Shown here one piece after another: positions 11,872-24,472 of a stretch of DNA of 64,000 bases. Under the pieces are notes generated by a model, which was given only the letters and a program-made list of their open reading frames with translations, was not told the DNA's origin and did not search any database. Origin of the DNA: Eunapius fragilis (taxonomy: Eukaryota > Porifera > Demospongiae > Spongillida > Spongillidae); NCBI GenBank assembly GCA_963681505.1, contig OY811993.1:3768489-3832488 (forward strand), given 5' to 3'. The translations under genes and the position numbers were made by a program. How positions within the stretch are numbered: position 1 is the stretch's first letter; the number at the start of each line of letters is the position of its first letter.

Positions 11872-14101
11872 CCTGATTGCTGTGCGGGTTAAGTTGACAA
11901 CAAATTTTATGATGCATGTGCGCTCCATGAATTGTATATAGCATGATCACCCATGTGATACTTTTTAGGACAAGCAAAAGAAAAGTAATGCTCGCATTGA
12001 TATGTAGGGCTAATGATAAAGGTTTTAGAACGATGCAAAATGGAACAATTAGCATATGTGCACATGCGATTATGCATGCACGACCAACCCTTGCATGAGT
12101 ACATCCATCTCACGCATCGCACGACTTATACACAGTTGCAACGGAAATATTTGCTGCTAAGACATAAATAATTTACGTGGTAGTACCGTCGCGTTAATTA
12201 GTTGGGCGTAAGGGGTACGTTAAACCATGAATTATATAACCATATCCTTACACCTAGCTTTTCATGATGCAGATTGGCCTAAACAAAAAAAAAAATCGCA
12301 AAGGCTAAGGTCGGCCACGCACAATAAGCGTTAATAATCTATCTCTTGTGTTTAAAATACGGATCGACGGTAAACACGAGGCGTACCAGAGGTGTTGCAT
12401 TGCTACGGCCAACTAGTTGATCATGCACTATACACTAGTCAATATAGATTAAGCAACAAGCCTGTAGCAGGCGACAAAGGAGGATCAGCCTTATACGCAG
12501 CAAAACATTATTATGGATTCGTTGAAAATTCAGCATTCGGCAGCATGTGCCGTCGGGGCTCCCGCTGCCACAACGTTATATCGCCGACGTTTTGCTATAC
12601 AATCTCCGCTAGTCTTGAGGCGAAAAGACTACAGTAGTGGAAAATATCGACCGATTGAATCAATTTCTCAATACGTACGTTTCGGACTATACATATAATA
12701 TTTTCGGGAATATGTGTGCCCACAGAGCGCTATAGTTATTTTCATCGCAACCCGCATCTTCGCTCGCACAGATAGCTGTAGCACTGGTCATATCGGAGTG
12801 TAATTATTCACCATAGCTATTGGGCATGTGTATGTTCGCTTATTTACAGTTTTAACATATAATCGCAGTGTCTACTTACCAAAGTTTAGTTTCTGTCGAT
12901 ATCGAGGTCAACTGTATACATATGGTGCCGGGAGCGGTATAAATGCCAGCCAGTTCATTAATCATAAATTGACCGCGATTCGTGACTTATGTTATTCATT
13001 TGGTGACAAGTCAGTTGTCGATGCCAGCGCGTTTTTAATTGTACACGTACAATGTGGCATGCAGCTTTAAACTATTCTAAAATGGTTGGATTTTAAATCA
13101 GAGAAACGTAGCAAACAGACTGTGAAACAGGGCAGCTTTCATAGCTGTTTGGCGGCAAATATTACAAAATACGCCCCTTTTTGTGTTCAAACCGCGATGC
13201 CTTTCTTTGTTGGCGATCGTGTCACAAGCAATGCAGCTAAGGTTTAGGAAACAAACATGCAAATCAGAGGTATGGAAGGCCTTTTAAGGAAAAAGAACTC
13301 GGTGTGCAGAGAATTGAGGGTAAAGGGCGTAGTATAAAATACATCGTTTACTTTGATGAAGTCGCTACTTCAAAGGCGTTTTCCGTACGCAGTATTAGGC
13401 GGCACAGCTCTGCAGCGGGTGGCGATGCTGATGCGTCCATTCCTACAGCCATTTCTATAGTAAATAGTTCCCCACATTCGGCGACTGAAGTAAGAACCAT
13501 ACGAGCAAGAAAGCGATGACGTCAGTGATGGCAGTACATGTATAGTTAATCTTGTCATGGGTACAATGGAAAGCAGGAGATGGCATGGTTGAAAACTAGG
13601 AGATCTTCACCTCAGTTTGGTACACACATGTTGTGGGGAAATGATGTAGAAGAGGTACACAGGACACCTCTGGACTACTGGAAATTGTCCTTTCCATTAC
13701 AAATGCTGCCAGATGTAATTTCTTGGATGCTTGTCTGTAGGATGCCCTAAGGCCACTGAAGAAAGAATCTTTTTGGTGTGCTGTATTCCTTAACAAGGAC
13801 AACAGAAGGTAGGAGGGATTTGTGGTCAACAAAAGATCTGTTGCCGAAGCTTTACTTACATGTACCAATAAACGTAAACGTACTCACTCTCAGCAAAAGG
13901 ATTCAAATGAAACATTACCACACAGTATTGCACTAGTGAGCTTGCATCCATTGTATAACAAAAACTCTGCTTCTTGGGTAGCTACCTATGTTAGTAGAGC
14001 TTGCAGTGTATGCAAAAGCCTATGCAAGAACTATTGTACTGTGTGCTCTGAAATGGCAAATGGCAGCATTGTCACCTTATGTGGGCTGAAGTCTAAGCAA
14101 G
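11872..14101. other. Upstream region of T1, no confident gene; possible 5' UTR exon
   Basis: No supported coding region. On the minus strand a splice donor AAACTTTG|gtaagtag ends at 12879. A matching context, CAGTTTG|gtaagtagg, lies at 25295 upstream of T2, flanked by diverged homologous sequence (CTATTGGGCATG, GCTTATTTA). It may be a leader exon spliced to the CAG|GATG acceptor of T1. Open frames at 13304-13519 and 13822-14160 are unrecognised; the latter has CxxC pairs (CSVCKSLCKNYCTVC). Confidence 0.4.
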
Positions 14102-14352
14102 GAAGCGTCAGCGTCAGTGTCCGCGTCGTTGAATTGTCATATTGTAAGCAATTAACGTGACGTGACGCTGATGCTGATGCCGACGCCGACGCTGACGTAC
14201 GCTGATGCTGGAATAGAACTCAAGTCTATTCCAGCGTCACGTCAAGTTAGTGACGCTGGTGTATACAATGATTGTTTACAATATGACGATTCACCGACGC
14301 TGACGCTGACGGTGACGCTGACGCAACATTCAGCTAGCGTCATATTGTAAAC
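14102..14352. repeat. GACGCT/GCGTCA-rich repeat with two perfect hairpins
   Basis: Degenerate hexamer runs (GACGCTGATGCTGATGCC and similar). One hairpin spans 14207-14235 with arms GCTGGAATAGA / TCTATTCCAGC. The other spans 14274-14352 with 15-bp arms GTTTACAATATGACG / CGTCATATTGTAAAC. Origin unknown; probably a foldback element. Confidence 0.7.
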
Positions 14353-14440
14353 TCAGCTTAAGATATATTCATTACGTACTGTACATGTACTGGCCTCTGT
14401 GGCCTGGATACATGTAGTTCATAATACATGGCGGTACCGC

Positions 14441-15268
<828 letters not shown>

Positions 15269-16602
15269 TGTCAGGTTACTTCCAAGACTATACAGCTACC
15301 AATGTGTATGAACTTTGAATGGCTCAATTGAACAACCTTTTTGTTTATAAGCCAATGACAGCTGGCCTTTGAAAGGCATGTCCAAAATGTATCATCAGTT
15401 CTTTACAGTGGCCAGTACACACTATGACAGCCGACTATAGGGTAATGCAATGTAACAATTCGTTATACTTGAATGGCTCAATTGAAAATCAAATATTCAC
15501 ATTACAAGCCATTGACGCTGGCCTTTGAAAGGCATGGATCCACTAAGCAGCATGGATTGTGAAATGAATGGTTGTGCATAGATAGGATGAAGACAGTGAT
15601 ATTCGTTTTAGTAATGTTGGACAAAGAACCAGACTTATTGCTTCAAACTCAAGCAGCCTTGTTCTCCCTCTGAAAATGATCTGTCAACAATTTTAAACTG
15701 AAGGTACACTTCTTAGTCACCTGGCAATTGCATGTCAACTGTAATGTGTAAAGACTGAGTAGCAGGAAACTCACCAGGCACTGATTGGAAAACATGTTAT
15801 TACAAGGCCTTCCAAAAGATTTGGATTGTTCCTCCCATTGTATATTACATTGTGAGGCTGATTGTTTATGCTCGCGTTGACCAGGGATTTTATATTGAAG
15901 ACAATTACGTTAAAATGGAAGCCTTAAACAGTGTGTTAGATAGATCTCTGCATGAATTTATGCATCCATAGTCCAAAAACTGAAAGCTCGAATGCACAAA
16001 CTTAACCATTTGGCGGGCCTGCATTTACGGTTTCATAAACCAAAGCAAGGTTCGTCTGCCAAAACGAAATAAATCAAACCTTTTTTTTTTTTAACTGTCA
16101 CAGTCTGTTATGATATTATATGAACATGCACATATATTCAAAAAATTTACACAATATGACCCGGATATTGAGTCCTTTTCCTGACACCAGGGACAAGTTC
16201 AACTTCTTGATGGCGAGAAAAATTAAGTGGCGCCTAGGCGAGAGTACAGCCAGGAGATAGCGGACTCCGCTTATCGTAGCATTCCATGCACAGAACAGTT
16301 AAAAGGTTCATAATGAATGATATATGAAAGCATTCTTGTTTCTCAAACTTTTTTTTTATAAAGTGGATATGTACAGCTTATAATTTTACAGGCATAATAG
16401 ACTAATAGGTAAGAATGCCAATCGGACGTACCACTGGAATTATTGATCAGTGTATGTGGTTTGACCCGTTCGTGTATTCATGTTTTATTTTATTTTTTTA
16501 TTTTTTTTATTTTTTTTAATATTGAAAAGTGTAATGCATAAGATATATCAACAAACCTACAGTTCTATTAACCTATCTAGACATCCTTTTTTTTAAAAAC
16601 CA
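15269..16602. other. Non-coding stretch with a short interspersed repeat
   Basis: Two direct copies (about 15300-15380 and 15455-15560) of a segment with GAATGGCTCAATTGAA, then a GACAGCTGGCCTTTGAAAGG-type stretch. A related copy lies at about 3253-3330 in an ABCF3 intron. The rest, to the T-rich tract near 16480-16520, shows nothing recognisable. Confidence 0.55.
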
Positions 16603-17394
16603 TTAATTACACTTCCTCTGTATCCTCCTGAACCTATTCTTAGAGAGAGCCTCTGGTCTAGCCTCATCCAACTGTTGTGGTTTTTTTAGAAAACTGTCCA
16701 CTAAGTCTTTTGAAGCAGCTTCCGGGTGATCAGCCTCTTGCATGGCCCTAATCGGTAGAGGGGATCCCTCCCTTTTCGTGGCCACTCCCGAAGTGCACCT
16801 TTCAGCTTCGTCACCAGTTTGCCCATCCCAATCAATCAATGCTTTCTTAAAATTACCCACCTTTCTCGAACTGAGAGAAAGTAGACCTTGTGCCCTAACT
16901 CTGTCCTCCGGAACTTCCCACTTTTGGTCTGGCTTTAGGTCAATTTCAAGCCAATGGATTGATCGATCCAAACTTTCTATTTCTTCAACGAGAAACGATC
17001 GCGATTTAACATAACGGAGGTCTGAGATGACGCCTTCATCTTCGTACTTTTGTAATTCCACCCGAACGCTTTCTGCTTGACAACAGGACCATTCAAAAGC
17101 ACTTGCAACTGTTTTCCTAGATCGAGCGTCCGATGGCGTTTTTAGAAGCACTGCGTGCGCTTCTTCGCGTCGACAATTAGCTCGTTGGAACGCAATTTGG
17201 ATCGAACGGTGGCAGCTGTCATCTCCATCTAACCACTCCGTTCCACAGCTGGCAAAATCAGGGTCCACCGCTAGCATTTTCTCTTCCTCATCTGGTTCTT
17301 CAAAAGAATCCTCATCAAGGCCTTCCAAATATTCATCGAAACCATCATAAGAGAATTCATCCTCATCCTCTTCTGCCGCTGCCTCGTCCGCCAT
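16603..17394 (-). CDS. Hypothetical acidic protein, single exon
   Basis: An uninterrupted 263-residue frame from the ATG at 17394 (start MADEAAAEEDEDEF). An ATG 24 bp upstream is possible, but the MADE start follows an A-rich leader typical of translation starts. Residues about 3-50 are very rich in D/E with alternating aromatic residues; the middle has Cys-Trp pairs (FEWSCCQAES); the C-terminus is basic (SKNRFRRIQRK). No signal peptide or membrane span. I do not recognise a family. It could be a genuine small gene or a gag-like ORF; no reverse transcriptase or terminal repeat is visible nearby. Confidence 0.5.
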   Translation of the reverse strand: MADEAAAEEDEDEFSYDGFDEYLEGLDEDSFEEPDEEEKMLAVDPDFASCGTEWLDGDDSCHRSIQIAFQRANCRREEAHAVLLKTPSDARSRKTVASAFEWSCCQAESVRVELQKYEDEGVISDLRYVKSRSFLVEEIESLDRSIHWLEIDLKPDQKWEVPEDRVRAQGLLSLSSRKVGNFKKALIDWDGQTGDEAERCTSGVATKREGSPLPIRAMQEADHPEAASKDLVDSFLKKPQQLDEARPEALSKNRFRRIQRKCN

Positions 17395-18732
17395 TTTAAA
17401 AAAAAAGGGTAACGGCAATTAGTTGGTTTAGTACAATAAAATGATCCTGGATATCACTGGATATCCCTGCAATTACAGGTATTGAATGGAGGGAGCTCCT
17501 TCTCGATCTGGTGGAGCAGTGGTGTGAAGATCCTCCATGCCTCATCAAGAGAGAAACGTAATGGAGAGAGAAGGATGTATAATGTAATTATCAGAAGCTC
17601 CTTTGAAGTGATTGAATCATATCAGATTCCAAACCAAGAAACCTTAACAGTTGCATGCACAGGATGAGTGTTCTGTGGCTTCTTCCAGTTTGAAGCAGAT
17701 ATAATCAAGCAGTTGTGCCAACTCCTACAAATGAGCATCATTAGAATATCCTGTTATGCTTTGTATTTGTACTCTTATTGTATGTTTTATTACTAATTAA
17801 TAATAATAATAATCCTGTATGTGCATTTATTCCCATAATAATAATAATAATAATGCGCATTTATTCGATTCATGTATTCTGTAATCTATTTGACCCGTTG
17901 AGTAAATTTTTTGCTTTGCATGGGAATTTTAAAATAGTGTGTGAGCAAAGCCGTTATTGCATCGACCATGCAAGCTGCTTCCCGCTAAATAATGTCTATG
18001 TTTATGTTAGTTATGCCACTCGATTGGGTATCATCGGGGATAGCTGACACTAATAAAATGGCTTGGGGCAAGTCGGCACACCAACTTTGATGTGATTGAA
18101 GGTACAATAATAATCTCTATTACTGATGCGAAGCTACGGACAGTTCGTCCCAGGGAAGACAACATTCACCAATGGCTATGGACCTCGTCAGATACAATCA
18201 TGCGTCCATCATCAGCGCCATGACGACGTGTGGCATAAATAAATTGGGATATGCAAAAAGAAGAGCTGGAACAAATTAATGTAGAGATTTCAATACCGAA
18301 GTTACTGGGACATGATAATTAAATAGCCTTAGCAGAATCCTATTCCAAAGAAGAAACGCGTGTGAGTTTACACCCTGGGGTGGGGCAGGTGTGCTGCTTT
18401 ACCTTTGCATGCATATAAAGAAAAACTGGAATTATAGCAATTATGTGGCCAGATGATTTGACATAATTGGAAATGATTTAAAGCGTTTACTGAATACGAG
18501 CGTGACATGGTATTGAATATCATAGTTGAAACTTTTAGCCCTCTGCTGATATTAATTAAAGGAGTCCACAGTACCCCTCCCACACAGAAAAGATATGTAT
18601 TAATCCTTGTTCAAGCAGCGGTGAGTTTCATAATAACAAATTAACCGGCATATCCATGCATCCATTTAGTGCTTCAATCAATCCAAGCAAGTCACAGATG
18701 CAAACGCAAGGCGTCATTATGATGATGTATTG
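17395..18732. other. No gene recognised
   Basis: AT-rich DNA with short AAT repeats (17800-17855). Frames are short and unconvincing on both strands. Confidence 0.5.
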
Positions 18733-19266
18733 CATTATTATTAGTAGTACAGGTACGAGTACACATATACAACACATGAACATGCAATGAGCAAAGTTAA
18801 ATCCCAACCTAAAGCCAGAACGTGAAATCAGAGCCCTTGCATTTGTTCTGATTAGTGTTAAGACGAAATTGTAGTGATTGCCTAGCCACTAACGTTCAGT
18901 GGTTTTTTCTGCTGCTAAAAGCGTATATTTATTGGTCTTCATGTATTCATGGAGAGTGGAAGCTGTCAAAAATACGAAAAAGACTGAAACTGAAAATGAT
19001 TGGTAATACATGTGAAAAGAGATCGATTTCAACACCATAAATTGTTCAATACACGAACAGTTGGTAGATTGCAGTGATGGACTTGATTTGCTGCACTGCA
19101 TCTGAATGGCCAGACGGGATGCTAGTCAGTCGGGAAATGATGCACTGGGCTTCTGCACGTCAGCAACCATAAGTCTCAACTGCCAGAGGTATAGAAACCC
19201 AGCCAGGTTCTGAACACTTAGGATCATTAGCAAAATTCTTCCGAACTTTAGCTGCCATGTTTAAAA
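18733..19266 (-). pseudogene. Retroelement ORF tail, decayed
   Basis: The minus strand encodes pieces including SELGWVSIPLAVETYGC-like sequence and further matches downstream, interrupted by stops and shifts. The same sequence with the same non-coding tail occurs at 63153-63530. It resembles the C-terminal part of reverse-transcriptase-bearing retroelement ORFs of marine invertebrates (recalled, not searched). Its inner edge coincides with the left breakpoint of the segmental duplication. Confidence 0.5.
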
Positions 19267-19648
19267 CAAAATCCGTAACAGTGAATGTTTTTGTGTACCA
19301 GGACTTTTTCATTCAGGAGTTACATTTTATTGAAATAATAACTTTTTTATGATGAGGGCAGAGAGAGGGGTCTTTAATGGTTGACTTGTTCTGCAGTATA
19401 TGCATGGGTGTTGTAACATATGCAGAGAACATTGATGTCATGTGCCTGCATGGAAATGAACATGTGTCATATCAAAGAGTGTTGTCTTGTGTGATTATGT
19501 AGGTACATGTGTGTGTGTGTGGCCTTTTGGGAAAACAAGCCGACTGTGTGTGTGTGTGTGGGGGGGGGGGGGCAAAGGTTTGTGTGGGTGGGGGCTGCCT
19601 TTCCACAGCCTGTTCTGTGACTGTGTGGTGTGGGTGTGTGCACTACAG

Positions 19649-20588
19649 GTGAGACAGAGGAGCAGTACCGCCATCAGCTTGGCTCCTTTGGTGTGAGTGG
19701 TGAGCTAGCCATGAGGCCTGTGGTCTCCCTCTCTGGAGGGCAGAAGAGCAGGGTGGCATTTGCCCTCATGGCCATGACAAGGTGAGGAGGAACTGTGAAG
19801 GGGGGGGGGGGGGGGGGGGGGTGCCAGGGGGCCTTACAGGAAATGGATGAGAGAGTGATGTGATTATCAGGTCCACTGTATAGTGTTGTTGCCCACGGTC
19901 CATCACTGTAATATTTGTGTATTTACATGAACGTCTAGTGTGCGCTTCTAAGGCCCTGTAGCTAATGGCCTGCATACACTGGTTAAGTTCCTGGGCTAAC
20001 TGCCGATTTATTGCCTGCAATTGAAATTAATACGAGTAAAAAACTTAAGGTTTATTGTTATGAATTTAAAGTAGGCAACAGGTCACCAGAGAGTTGCTCC
20101 AAGTGTTTTGGCCATTAGAGTGGTTTCCTTTTGAGATGAGCACTTAGTTATCTTATGTTACCATTGCCTTGTGTATCTTGGGGAAAATGCAGTGTGATTG
20201 ACTATCATAAGTCTGTTTCTATTAGTCTATATAATACACTGGTTCATCCATGGCACTGCCTGATTCTCTCTAGGCCAAATTTCCTCATCCTTGATGAGCC
20301 CACTAACCATCTTGACCTGGAGACTGTCGAGGCACTGGCTAAAGCACTCAAGAAATTTAAGGTGAGCACTAAATGTGATTATTTTCACATGAACATGTAC
20401 ATGTAGATTGAAATAAAAACTTGCAATACACCTGTAGATAAATACATGTATAACCTGTACAAATGAAGTTTTGAATCGTTCTCTGGTTCTCCTGCACTGT
20501 GACATACATATTGCATGCACTTGAGAGTCGGGTATGAATATGAAGCTTTGGCTGTAACACTCATCCTGACTCACAGCACCCTACCTTA

Positions 20589-20641
<53 letters not shown>

Positions 20642-21020
20642 TATGCATGGAATTTGCAGAATTGTATTGTCCAATTACATGTAGGTCAGTTATGTTTCTG
20701 TCAAAGGGAATACCAACTGCATATTGCCATTGCAATTATCATTCCACATCTGTTGGGGCGGGCAGGGGGGTGATGCTCTCTCTTTGACCTCACTACATCT
20801 GTCGATGTTCCTGTTGTGATGTTCCTGTCGTGCAGTGCCGTTGGTCTACAGCTATTTGCTCTCCCCACAGGGCGGTGTCATCCTGGTGTCCCACGATGAG
20901 CACCTGATCAACTTGGCCTGCAGTGAGGTGTGGTTGTGCAAAAACCACTCAGTGTATCGGCTGGACGGTGGTCTCCTGCAGTACAAGAGTGAAGTGGAGA
21001 ACGAGTTCAGAAATTCTTGA
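19649..21020 (+). pseudogene. Partial ABCF3 duplicate: last three exons only
   Basis: Exons 19649-19781, 20274-20361 and 20871-21020 correspond to ABCF3 exons 13-15 with the same splice sites, frame and stop. They keep the second-cassette signature LSGGQ, Walker B ILDEPTNHLD and switch LVSHDE. The Walker A exon and everything upstream are absent, so no working cassette can be made. Reading frames are intact, indicating a recent event. There is no obvious promoter; it is probably a non-functional by-product of the duplication that copied T2. Confidence 0.88.
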
Positions 21021-21101
21021 TACAAATAATATTTCATGTTTTCAGTTGTATGAATGGCTTTTTCTGAATCACATTCATTGAAATCCCTCTTTGTATACAG
21101 T

Positions 21102-21776
21102 ACAAGTAAATAAAAACATTCTCTACGAGAAAGTTGGTGGGATATAGGATTTGATTATGACATTGGTGGTGTAAAAAGCAAGGAAACAAGGTCTTATCAG
21201 AAGGGAAAATGTCATAGTCCTATATTTAGCACATTTCTAGGGCATGTGTTGTTTGTGTGCTAAATATAGGACTATGACATTTTCCCTTCTGATAAGACCT
21301 TGTTTCCTTGCTTTTTACACCACCAATGTCATAATCAAATCCTATATCCCACCAACTTTCTCGTAGAGAATGTTTTTATTTACTTGTTTTCTTAATTTTT
21401 TTTCCATATATTATATAAAAGCGAGTCCTCCAGCCGATTCTGAAGCTATTGGTGAAATTTTCATCACTTAGAAATGTTCCTGTCCTGAGTTATGCGTTGC
21501 CAAGAAGACGGAGGAGAAGAAGAAGAATAAGAAGACGACCCGCCCCTTGTTCCGAGACTGGGTACGAGGACGGGCAGTACACTCTTGTTCTCAACAACCA
21601 CGCGGTTCAGCGACATGAAACAAAAACGAAACTACTCATTTTTGACTTCTAGATCGATTGCTAAAACAAGCTACACGATCCGATCGTCGGGAGTGTTGTT
21701 ACAGACGGGGCGCGTTTTTTAATGACATTCATAGTCGGGGTCAAATCCTGTATGGAAGTTTCTAACGAAACTTCCG
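21102..21776 (+). mobile_element. Composite foldback element with 3' hairpin, copy 1
   Basis: Left part 21102-21387 is a near-perfect palindrome beginning ACAAGTAAATAAA and ending TTTACTTGT. Right part 21388-21776 ends in a hairpin with arms GGAAGTTTC / GAAACTTCC around TAAC. The paralogous region at 9230-9245 reads ACAGTACATG without the element; here ACAGT and ACATG flank it exactly. The insertion is therefore clean, with no target duplication. No long conserved ORF. Confidence 0.85.
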
Positions 21777-21848
21777 ACATGTAGTTAGATAGGACAATCA
21801 CAAGAGTGGAACTGTCTATGAGAGTGGAACGTGGAACTGTCTTGGGAT

Positions 21849-22012
21849 CAGTAGTGGATCTAGGGGGTTGGGGATTTAACCCCCTTCCCATCCCTTCGAT
21901 AATATCTTCATAGCAGGAAATTAGGCAATCTTCATTGATAGTTGTGAATAAATCATTTAAAAAAACTCCCCCTCTTTTTAACTGCCACGCCCCCTTTGTA
22001 CGTCCGCGCCTG
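21849..22012. mobile_element. Short G-rich MITE-like element, copy B
   Basis: Duplicate of copy A (9289-9444) carried along by the segmental duplication. Its G tract is replaced by a shorter GGGGGTTGGGG stretch, showing homopolymer turnover. Confidence 0.6.
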
Positions 22013-22166
22013 GGGGTGGTAAAGTCTATACATCTCTCTAAATATTCGTTGGAGGAATAGAGTTGCATTTGTTGAGAGCCATCTGCTAGTCCAATCAGGA
22101 CCTACGATAGTAGGTCCTATGTAGGATTGGCTCCCTAGGTGTATAATACTATAACTGGTAACCCAT

Positions 22167-24472
22167 TCATGAAATGGATAATGGTAGATCCAGTATGTCC
22201 ACAGTGACTCTCAAAAAGATGCAGTCGTCTTTTACAAATCCTCCATTCAATAGATGTTCCTGACGAATGAACATTGGACATCCTGATGCTACATTCATCT
22301 CCTTCACTGATGGTCTCTGAAATGAGCTGGATTGTGGGTCAGGACGAAAGGTGTCTGTGACATGCTTCTTGCCAGCCTGGTTTATGATGGTCAGAGTCAC
22401 CTTCTGTTTGAAGGGCCATGGCAACAGAGCATCAAAAGGACCCTTCATCACCACAAAGAAGAAGCTGAGGTGAGTACCCTTTCCCATCCCATCTCCATTC
22501 AGGTACACCCTTGCACACATCTTGTAGCCATGTCTGCTGGTGTAGAAAGGGATGGAGTAGAGAGACATGGTCACTCCATCCATTGCCTCTTTCCTCCTCC
22601 TCTCAAAGTCATCAATCTTCCACAGGAGGACTCCATCATAGGTTGCCCTCTCAAGAAGCTGTACTCTGAGCTCTTGGTCCAGACAGCTACTAAGACATCT
22701 GTCCAATCCATGATCCAATTCAGCCACCTTGGTATGAAGGGTATCTATGTTCATTCCGCTGATGCCTGCAATCTGAGTTACTGAGGATGGAATACTTCCC
22801 GTGTTGTTCACCATAACCTGTCTCTGAAGATGCTCAATGGTCTTTTGCAAATGTTCTATTTTTTCTTGCATTTTAGCAATATCTGGGGGTGTGGTCAGCG
22901 TACCCTCCATTGCCTCAATCCTCAGCCCCAGGCCATCCTGAGGGCCCACAATTGAAGGCATGTGGGCCTCCAGCTGCGATAAATGTTCGCTTAGATTCTC
23001 CGCGTCTCTGGTACTGCTGCTGACCAGGTCCTTCAGCTCCACCCAACGGTCAGCCTGCATGCCTATGTGGTGTATCTCATTACGCTCCAGGTGAGTACAT
23101 AGGTATTGCCTCTCTGTCTGGATATAGTGAATGGGATATTTGTGTCTTATCAGTGAGCCTTAAACAATGGACCTTTGAACTTGTATTGATAGTCTAGGGA
23201 AACCAGACTATTGTCTATTCATCAAGACTATTCAAATACATGCCAGGTTCAAATTATTCAATGCCTATACCACGCCTATTCATTACTGCCACACCATACC
23301 CTAGGCAACATGTCACCTAGGGTAAGTTTTTTTTTTGGACCTTACTTATTTTTGAATGCTTACCACAAATGTGCAGCCATATGGTTTGTATGGACACGGG
23401 ACCTTGGCCAATGGACAGTCCCCAGACCTAGGGTGTAGGTGGGCCTCAAGCTAAAGACGAGGAGGGCAGAGTGGTGTGACAACTGGATGCATCAATGGTC
23501 AATGACGGCTTACATCATTAAGTTTCATTTTGACATCTTGCTTGCAGCCATTGGGACATGGGTGGAGGTATTCAGTGCACACCCTTTCAATGTGGGCCTG
23601 CAAAGTGTGTGCAATGAGATGGAGGGGGTAAGGAGGAGGATGTACCCCATCATTGCACACACGTACCCCACCATTGCATGCATGCATGCGTAATGGGCAC
23701 TTGTATGGGGGGGTGGGTGGGGGGAGGGGATACATTCTAATTAGATCTAGCCTCTTGCTTCCCAAAAGAGTGTGAGTAAAGAGGTGGAGAAGGTAAGGAG
23801 GGAGGTGCAACCCAGCCATCATTAGCATGCACATACCTGAACCTGCGTAACGGGCACTTCCCTCCCGCAGTACTGGCACACGTCTGGTCTCATGGGACAC
23901 TCCCTCTCTTGGTGGGCGATGAGGATGGTGAGGGGGAAGTATTGCCCACACTGCCTGCACAGGGTGGCACGGTACTTGCAGTCTGTTAAATGGGCCTGGG
24001 GATGAGAGAACAGTCCAGTTTGAGAGCAATATTTATTAAGACAACTCAATCCGGTGGACTGATTTTAACCAATAACCCCTAACATCCTGACCCATAATAA
24101 CCTCTGTCAACTTGAGAGCTCCGGTCCAGGGGCAGCCATAGTTAGAGAAATCACAGGACACCTCCAGAGCAAGGATCTCTCTTTTGCAAGCATTGTCCAG
24201 AAAAACCTGATTTGAGGGCAAAGGCATGCAACTTTAGGTGCATGTGTGTGGACCAACAAAGCCACACCTACTTGGTCTGCAGAGATGGCACTTCTGTCGA
24301 GGGGGCATTCAGGGTTGGGTGTGGCCAGTATGGGCTCCAAACATCCCTTACAGAAGAGGTGTCCACACTCTGTCTGCACGGGGTCCCTCATGGCGTAGAG
24401 GCAGATGGGGCACTCGTGCCTCTTGAGGAGGGGGTGGAGAAAGTTCTTCTTGTGGCCACGAAGTATAGACAT
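22167..24472 (-). CDS. TRAF-family RING E3 ligase/adaptor T2 (six coding exons)
   Basis: Minus-strand exons, all phase 0: 24472-24272, 24206-24102, 23995-23837, 23597-23514, 23450-23364, 23117-22167 (stop). They join to 528 residues. The architecture equals T1: C3HC3D RING in exon 1, TRAF zinc fingers in exons 2-5, coiled coil, MATH domain. It lacks one residue of T1 near the start (MSILRG for MSGILRG). Differences from T1 are mostly conservative and concentrate in the coiled coil (SEHLSQLEAHMPS, IEHLQKTIEHLQ). All splice sites and the frame are intact, so both duplicates could be active. Homologous upstream DNA is recognisable to about 25.3 kb but more diverged. Confidence 0.92.

Larger units (their letters stand above)
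19267..24472. repeat. Segmental duplicate of 7395-11871
   Basis: Colinear and same orientation, starting at ATCCGTAACAGTGAATG in both copies. It covers the ABCF3 intron before exon 7805, exons 13-15, MITE A/B and all TRAF coding exons. Offset is about 11.87 kb before 21.1 kb and about 12.57 kb after, the difference being a later insertion (21102-21776). Coding parts are nearly identical; introns differ by small indels and repeat length. Confidence 0.93.

Noticed and set aside
13822..14160. Possible zinc-ribbon or piggyBac C-terminal fragment
   Set aside because: The only support is spaced cysteines (CSVCKSLCKNYCTVC); no other family blocks nearby, so not called.
22332..22784. Plus-strand 150-codon ORF, with equivalents at 9902, 26924 and 53659
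   Set aside because: Antisense shadow of the highly conserved MATH exon; present in every copy only because the coding strand is conserved.
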